DNA of 39,005 bases, from positions 1,933,986 to 1,972,990 of the forward strand of contig KQ481938.1 of NCBI GenBank assembly GCA_001430745.1, read 5' to 3'. Numbering within the stretch: position 1 is the stretch's first letter; every line of letters begins with the position of its first letter. The notes beneath the pieces were generated by a model that searched no databases, had not been told where the DNA came from, and saw only the letters and a list, made by a program, of their open reading frames with translations. This DNA comes from Auxenochlorella pyrenoidosa. Taxonomy: Eukaryota; Chlorophyta; Trebouxiophyceae; Chlorellales; Chlorellaceae. The position numbers and the translations under genes were made by a program. Of the stretch, positions 33,801 through 39,005 are shown in pieces.

Positions 33801-35046
33801 GGGTGTGTGTTTGGTTTTGGGTGTGGGGTTGGCAAGGGGGGCGCAGGCGTGTGAGGGCAGCCACCTGTATGGGGGTTTGTGAGCGTCCCAAAGACAATGG
33901 CCAGCGGTGCCTGGCTGCCTGACAGCTCCTGAGGCACCACCGGCCCTCGACCCTGCCCCGGTTTCACCTCCTCCCTGGCACCCCTTGCGCCCCCCCTATG
34001 CCAGATGGCTGCCAGAGCGAGGTGTCGCGGGGCGCGCGCTCAGCGCTGTGGGCTTACAAAGAGGGCTCGCCTCTCACCGATGTGTGCGACGCCGACGTGA
34101 AGGCAAGGGGCGGCATGACGCGCAGCGCGCAGCGCTGGGGGAAGTGTGCTCATGCAGCGCTGCCAGGCGGAGCAGCTGCTGCACCGTCCATGCCCTGCAA
34201 CCCTTTCTTCACTGCTCTGCCTGACACCCGGCTGTCTGCTCCCCCCCTGCCCTGCCCCCAGGCACGCTGCCCCTCGCTGCCTCGCCTGGGGTCGGGCCAC
34301 TTCCGCGTGGGCGCCGTGGGGCAGTGCCTGTCCATGCAGGTGAGGGCAGGCGCTGGGGGGGTGGGGGGTGGGGGGTTGGGGAAGGGGGGGCCCGACAGCG
34401 GCGGAGACGGCGGCAGTGGGCATGGCTTTGCTGCATGCTCAACATTTGCACGTCCCTTCACGGATCGTGTTGCGCTCACGATGCGCCTCTCTTACCGTGC
34501 TCAGGTGTCGCAGGGCGGCGCCGAGCCGCTGTCCCCCGGCTGCCAGGAGCTGGTGCTGGCGGCGGCGCCGCGTGACGCGCGCGCCGTGTTTGACTCCAGC
34601 ATGAGCCTCGAGGCGGCGGCCACCAAGGTGGCGCAGGTGGGGTTCGGGGGTGGTTGTGTGCGTGTGTGTGTGTGTGTTGGTGTGGTGGAAGTGGTGAGTG
34701 GGGGGGGGGGAGGCAATTGAGGAGGCAGGGCGCAGGGCGCAGATTCGAAAGCTCACTGCTGATGTGCGCAGGGAGGCAGGCGCGCCGGGTCGCTGCTCTT
34801 GTCGACGCTCGCTGCCCTGCCCTCCTGCAGATTGCGCGGGCCGCTGGGCTGAGCAGCGCAAGCGGCCCTGCTGGCCATGGCATCGGCGCCATCACGCTAA
34901 CCGGATGGGTGGCGTTTGCCGCTGTGTGCGCGCTGGTGGCGGTGGTGCTGGGCATGCTGGGCTTTGCGGTCCGCCGCTACTTAGGCGCGCCCGGCCCTGG
35001 GCGCCACCGCTACTCCACGGTCGTTGTGAAGGAGGGCGACGTGTAG
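27841..35046 (+). CDS. GLG1: GLG1-like Cys-rich Golgi type I membrane protein
   Basis: Twenty-three exons close in phase to 923 residues: 27841-27972, 28134-28272, 28452-28565, 28880-29073, 29259-29417, 29685-29832, 30039-30168, 30364-30469, 30711-30823, 31027-31157, 31331-31437, 31680-31739, 31971-32049, 32247-32377, 32555-32685, 32966-33090, 33223-33277, 33425-33512, 33697-33802, 34005-34102, 34262-34339, 34505-34636, 34831-35046. A signal peptide (MLRRLLLLSGPLLVLLAGVT) leads into a lumenal region of Cys-rich repeats of form xACxxDxxxxC, e.g. RACRDDVKKHC, RACSADARRFC, KACSADMGRLC, AACRGDVAMHC, SACSEELSVFC. One membrane segment (877-899) and a 24-residue tail with a YSTV sorting-type motif (913-916) end it. 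This is the layout of animal GLG1 (MG-160/ESL-1), a Golgi protein; the algal ligand is unknown. Two introns are GC-AG. Confidence 0.9.
32686..32965 (+). other. GC-AG intron in GLG1 (intron 15)
   Basis: The donor is CTCAG/GCGAGA and the acceptor GATGCAG at 32965. The join WDML-SAGCRAQEQKLG is in frame and keeps the Cys spacing of the repeat. A 15-G run lies at 32716-32730 inside the intron. Confidence 0.65.
34103..34261 (+). other. GC-AG intron in GLG1 (intron 20)
   Basis: The donor is GTGAAG/GCAAGG and the acceptor CCCCAG at 34261. The join CDADVK-ARCPSLPRLG is in frame. The nearest GT donor (34143) would put the next exon out of frame. Confidence 0.65.
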
Positions 35047-35104
35047 CGGAGGCTGTCTTGCGGGTGTGTGCTGAGGCTGCGTACAAGCAATATCCACGCT
35101 GAGA

Positions 35105-35109
35105 TGTAA
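35105..35109 (+). terminator. TGTAA polyadenylation signal of GLG1
   Basis: TGTAA lies 58 bases past the GLG1 stop codon, immediately before the 26-bp tandem repeat. Confidence 0.65.
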
Positions 35110-35112
35110 CCG

Positions 35113-35170
35113 CTTGTGAGTCTATTCATCCAATCACTCTTGTGAATCTATTCATCCAATCACTCTTGTG
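35113..35170. repeat. 26-bp tandem repeat, about 2.2 copies
   Basis: Units 35113-35138 and 35139-35164 differ at one position (GAGTC versus GAATC) and a third begins CTTGTG. Each contains CTATTCATCCAATCACT. Confidence 0.9.
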
Positions 35171-35190
35171 GAGCACTCTGCAGTCATTAG

Positions 35191-35195
35191 TTACA
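35191..35195 (-). terminator. Possible TGTAA polyadenylation signal of the superoxide dismutase gene
   Basis: TTACA on the plus strand, about 440 bases past the SOD stop. It is the only such motif I noticed in this gap on that strand, so the 3' UTR would be long. Confidence 0.3.
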
Positions 35196-35637
35196 CCACG
35201 GTCAAGCCATGACCGTTGAGAAAGGAGCAACAGGGCCAGCAGCCAGTACAGTCGGCTGCACGCCAGGGGCCAACACAGATCTGAGGGACAGGAGAGGAAG
35301 AATTAAGAATGCAAAATCTTGGGGAGCATCAGCCAGCCGGAATAACTATCTGTTTTTTTGGTTTGGGCTTCAGGGGGATCACGGAGAGGTGCACCGGTGG
35401 ACACAGGTGCACGCTGCTCCTGGGGAGAAAGAGTATTGAAAGGGGGATTTCAAACGATTGGGGAGGTGGGAAAGGGTATCTTGTGTGGAAGGGGAAGTTG
35501 CCTACCGGAACCATCACGCAGCTTCAGAGCTGGATATGCACGGCAGTGCTGGCAGCCTGGCGGCAGTGCAGAGGGACGCCGGCAGCTCGTGCAGCCAGCG
35601 GTTGGGCTGCCTGCGTTCAGCTGGCAGCAGAGCGGGC

Positions 35638-37880
35638 TCAGCCGGACTTCGAAGTCGCCCAGTTGGGGGCGGGCTTGAGCACGTCCAGGGAGGAGAAGGT
35701 GCCGGCCTTGGCCCTGGCAAAGGCGTTGGACACGCCCTTCCAGTTGATGACGTCGAAGAAGGCGGCGATGTAGCTGGGGCGCACGTTCTGCACACAAGGA
35801 CATGTGTGCCAGGGGTGTGAATCAGAATGCATCAACATGGTGGAAGCCTGAGGGCAGAGGCAAAGCGTATGGAGACCACCACATCCGCGCGGGCACCAGT
35901 GGGACACTTTGCTGGACAGCAGCTGCAACGCTTTGCGCACAGCACTCACGTAGTACTTGAGGTAGTACGCGTGCTCCCTGCAGAGTCACGACGAGGGGAG
36001 GGCCAGGGGAGTGGGGTCACGTCAGTTCAACAGGCAGGCAGCGCCTGATCAGCACCTAAGGGCAGGCCTAACACGCGCTTGGCTGCCTCTCATCCATGCA
36101 AGCCGGCAGGTCTTACCACACGTCCAGGCCCAGGATGGGGAAGCCCTGCTGGGTGCCGGGCAGGGCCTGCAGGGGGTTGTCCTGCAGGGCGGAGCAGAGC
36201 CAGCCGGGCAGGTGGGTTGGGAGAAGAGGCGGCAGAAGCAGCCGGGCCCACCAAGCCACCGATGCTGCGTGGCCAACCCCATCCACCGCAGCCTGCAGCC
36301 ACCCAGCACCCCCCCCCACCCCACCCCACCCCCCACCCCAGCGCGGCCCCACCTGGTTGGGGGTGGTCTGGATCTTGAGCTTCTTGGTGCGGGGGTCGTA
36401 GCTCAGCCAGGTCCAGCCGCTGCCAAACACACCGGCGGCGGCGGTGGAGAAGGCCTGCAGCGGGGTGAGAAGGGCGGACAGCAAGCCTTGGATGGAGGGA
36501 CGGGCGGGTTCGAAGAGGCCAGCAGGCCTGCAGAGACAGCACCAAAGTCATCCACAGCAGCACCACCCACGCGCGCAGCACAGCCGTTGCTAGGACCTGC
36601 CCCCATCATCTCTGGGCCATCGCGTGTGCCACCTCCCTCGCCTCCAGCCATCACCCCATGCTGCACCCCCTCCCCCTGCCTCAGCCCCACCCCCTTCCCC
36701 CCGCCTGAGCCCCACCCCACCCCACCGCCGCCCACCTCGCGGAACTTGGCCTCGCTGCCCCACACCGCCCAGATGGCCTTCTTCAGGTCGCTGGAGGCAT
36801 CCTTCTCGTAGGTCTGCGCATGGGTGGGTGGGGGGTGGGGGGGGGGGGGGGGCAGGATAAGGGGCACCCCTGGGGCGATGGCTGCCTGCACAGCTCCCCA
36901 CAGGCAGGCTCCAGGCGCAGGGGCGGCAATGGGGGCAGCAGCTGGGCTGTACCCCACCCACCTGGGAGCCAAAGGGCGCCAGGTTGTGCTGGAAGAACAG
37001 GCCGTGGTTCCAGAGACCACCAGCGGCGTTGCGCACCTGCAGGCCAGCAGGGTGCGGGCGCGTCAGGCATGTCAGGGCGCATGCGACAGCTTTCGGGCTG
37101 CTGCTGCCGTGCCAACAGCCCACACCCTCGCCCGGCATGCTCCCCTCCCACGCTGCCCCGCCCACCTGGGTCCAGCACTTGGGCGGGATGACGGGGCAGC
37201 GGCCGGTGCGGATGACCAGGCCAATCAGGCGCGAGGTGAGGGTGGCCTCCAGCGGGGAGCAGGTGCGGGTGTTGCCCACCTGCGGGAAGGGGGCGACAAC
37301 AGGCCAGCAGTTGGGGGAAGGGCTAGGGGCGACAAGCAATTGCCTTCACAGCCCGATGAGTTTGCCAGCAATGCACACCGCTTTGAGTTGTAAGACACCC
37401 CCGAGTGACGGGCACGGGAACAGCACGCAGTGGCATGCAGCCGCCCCGGCAGCTACCTGGGTGTTCAGGGTGTACAGGGAGCGGCCAAACAGCTCGGGGC
37501 AGGTGGCCAGGGCGTTGTTCAGGTTGGTCACAAACGCGTTGGCATGCCTGCGCAGGGGAGAAGGAGGCGCCAGTTCCTGCCCGTGAAACATGCAATCTGG
37601 CGAGGCCTGTGGCTTGCGGCGGGGCGGGTACCGGCAAGAGGGGCGCACGCGCTGCGCAGGTGCGGCGCTCAGTTTTGAACTCCCGCCCCGCTCCCGTTCC
37701 CTTGCCTCACCTTGTCCAGTGGAACACCATCGTCATGTTGTCGATGGAAGGCTCAAACTTGTCAGTGGGGTAAGGGAGCCCGGGAAGAGTGAAGTTGCAG
37801 CAGGACGCTGCCTCGGCACCAGTGGCGACAGCCGCGAGGGCCAGGAGCGCCCACAGGGCTACAGTGGCCGGGCGGGCCAT
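35638..37880 (-). CDS. Secreted Mn-type superoxide dismutase
   Basis: Nine exons, 37880-37711, 37547-37457, 37279-37166, 37036-36962, 36813-36736, 36454-36353, 36181-36117, 35977-35950 and 35787-35638, close in phase to 290 residues. The start MARPATVALWALLALAAVAT is a signal peptide (an in-frame ATG at 37907 would add nine residues). It converts superoxide to peroxide and oxygen, probably outside the cell or in the secretory path. Metal ligands are present: His54, His136 (WNHGLFF), Asp230 and His234 (DVWEHAYYLKYY). Gly at the position before the second ligand where Fe enzymes have Gln, and Gln210 in TTPNQD, mark it as Mn-type. Odd points are Phe62 where the family has the gateway Tyr, about 25 extra residues between the first and second ligands, six cysteines all within residues 27-122, and N-glycosylation sequons at 29 and 48. 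The eighth exon is only 28 bases. Confidence 0.92.
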
Positions 37881-38897
37881 CGAGCGATCGCAGCGCATGG
37901 CGTGCACGATCAGGAGCGTGGTTCAATTGACGAACTGCTCGGACGGGTCAGAGAGCGGGGGGGCCAGAGAGGGGCTGACTGCCCAAACGTGAAGGCTGGC
38001 GTGGCTGAAGCGCCCTGGCCAGGTGATCTGAAGTATTTGAGTGCAGAACACGCGGTGCGGAGCGGCTTTTATGCGCGGCGTGCGCTGGCTATCGGGTCGG
38101 GTGGAAGCTGCCAGGCTGGACTGCCCGCTGGCGGGTGGTCAGCTGGCCAAACGTGTTGCAATTGATCGCCCGCGTCGCAGGCAGATGCTTGGGTATGAAC
38201 TTGTTTTCTGCTGGGAATATGGAAAAGACGGTGGTGCTGCTGGTTGCAGTGTTTCAGCATGGCTGGGTGGGCGGACGGAGCGGTGGCTGTACTAGCAGCA
38301 AACGTTACGTCGCGTTGGCATTCACTTTCAGAAGCCGAGGGCCAACCTTTGTACTGATGAAAACTCATGTGACTGCAAGTTTATGAAGACTTCAGGTTTC
38401 GCTCTGTTTGGACAGATATGCTGAGATCTCTGAAGGGAGCGCGTCTCGCACAAGAAGCCTGACCCCACACCAGCGCTCCGAGGTGACGAGGGTTGAGTCA
38501 TGTGCGGACCGCTGCGGGACCGGGGCTTGGCATTGTGTAAGGGAGGTCTCTGTATCAGGTGTGCGGCTATGGCGGGCTGCACAGTAGCCACAATGGCTGT
38601 GTTGCCTTCACCTCTGCCTGCAGTAGGCAGCAAAAGTAGGCAAGTGCCGTTGGAGTGCCTGTTTCAGCCGTCACGGTTTGGGAACATGCACTCGCTCGCA
38701 AAGCTGCCTCACAGCTATGCCGAACTGCTTGTGTTCGCACAGCGATGAAACTTCTCACGGGACAAATCAACTCACCACCTCTCCCCTTCTGTGTGTTCAG
38801 AGGCCTAGGCGAGGCGAGGTGCTAATGCATACGTCATGAGCTTCCTGCGCAACTGTCAAAAATGGATGACTGCAACTGCATGTTGCTTCAAATGTCT

Positions 38898-38939
38898 GGG
38901 CTAAGGGTCTGTCCAACCGCAACGGAATTAGCAACGCAG
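38898..38939. repeat. Dispersed 42-bp repeat, copy B (intergenic)
   Basis: Matches 6843-6884 at 34 of 42 positions in the same orientation, ungapped. Similarity fades just outside both ends. Some 32 kb separates the copies. Confidence 0.6.
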
Positions 38940-38974
38940 GCCCGCGAGAGACAGCTTGGGGCTGGGGGCGGAAA

Positions 38975-38991
38975 GGGGGGGGGGGGGGGGG
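38975..38991. repeat. 17-G homopolymer near the window edge
   Basis: An uninterrupted run of 17 G followed by TAGGGGAGGGGGG. It is the longest homopolymer noticed in the window. It does not show a repeated telomere unit. Confidence 0.9.
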
Positions 38992-39005
38992 TAGGGGAGG
39001 GGGGG

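Larger units (their letters stand above)
35047..35637. other. Tail-to-tail intergenic region, GLG1 / superoxide dismutase
   Basis: About 590 bases of lower GC. It holds the GLG1 poly(A) signal (35105-35109), a 26-bp tandem repeat (35113-35170), a minus-strand TGTAA (35191-35195) and a small inverted repeat (CGGTCA...TGACCG, 35199-35215). Open frames further right show no motif. Confidence 0.5.
37881..39005. other. Right-hand intergenic region
   Basis: About 1.1 kb upstream of the SOD gene. Its promoter and 5' UTR should lie in the part near 37881. Scattered open frames of up to 100 codons have no motif or splice partners. The far end has the second copy of the 42-bp repeat and a long G tract. 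Confidence 0.5.

Noticed and set aside
36509..36530. GGTTCGAAG resembling a tRNA B box
   Set aside because: No matching A box, cloverleaf stems or anticodon loop could be drawn around it; it lies within an SOD intron.
38056..38757. Several 60-100-codon open frames on both strands at the right end
   Set aside because: They overlap one another in competing frames and show no motif, signal peptide or splice structure.
38975..39005. Possible telomere end at the right edge
   Set aside because: It is a plain G homopolymer with one TA break; no repeating TTTAGGG-type unit is visible.

Overview
The window is nuclear DNA of a green alga, most likely a Chlorella-clade trebouxiophyte. It is very GC-rich, every gene is broken into many short exons, introns carry long G or C runs, TGTAA motifs lie just past several stop codons, and the proteins are plant/algal types (chloroplast FNR-family enzyme, ObgC, plant-type Era, RWP-RK factor). 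All coding models were built by hand from splice signals, reading-frame continuity and family motifs. Nine of the ten have exon phases that close exactly; the exception is the F-box gene at 8178-11891.

Layout, left to right: (1) minus strand, 1-1399, a chloroplast FAD/NAD(P)-binding oxidoreductase whose C-terminus lies beyond the left edge; (2) plus, 1802-3741, prefoldin subunit 3; (3) plus, 4439-7278, an RKD-like RWP-RK transcription factor; (4) minus, 8178-11891, a large F-box-like/leucine-rich protein of unknown target; (5) plus, 12771-16802, the chloroplast Obg GTPase; (6) plus, 17253-19164, an unrecognised multi-pass membrane protein; (7) minus, 19524-21857, an organellar (probably chloroplast) Era GTPase; (8) plus, 22228-27323, a CEP70-like centrosome/basal-body protein with a large Ala/Gln tetrapeptide repeat; (9) plus, 27841-35046, a 23-exon GLG1-like Cys-rich Golgi membrane protein; (10) minus, 35638-37880, a secreted Mn-type superoxide dismutase with an unusual active site. 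The last 1.1 kb shows no convincing gene.

There are no operons. Neighbours are arranged as head-to-head pairs sharing 0.4-0.9 kb promoters (1/2, 4/5, 7/8), tail-to-tail pairs (3/4, 6/7, 9/10) and tandem pairs (2/3, 5/6, 8/9). Two genes share a theme: Obg and Era are both bacterial-type ribosome-assembly GTPases of organelles, about 3 kb apart. The rest look like unrelated housekeeping and regulatory genes.

Points most worth following are the Tyr-to-Phe change at the SOD gateway position together with six cysteines confined to its N-terminal half, the CEP70 homologue with its repeat expansion in a lineage usually regarded as non-flagellated, the GLG1 homologue, five apparent GC-AG introns, and a diverged 42-bp sequence shared by an intron and the right-hand intergenic region.
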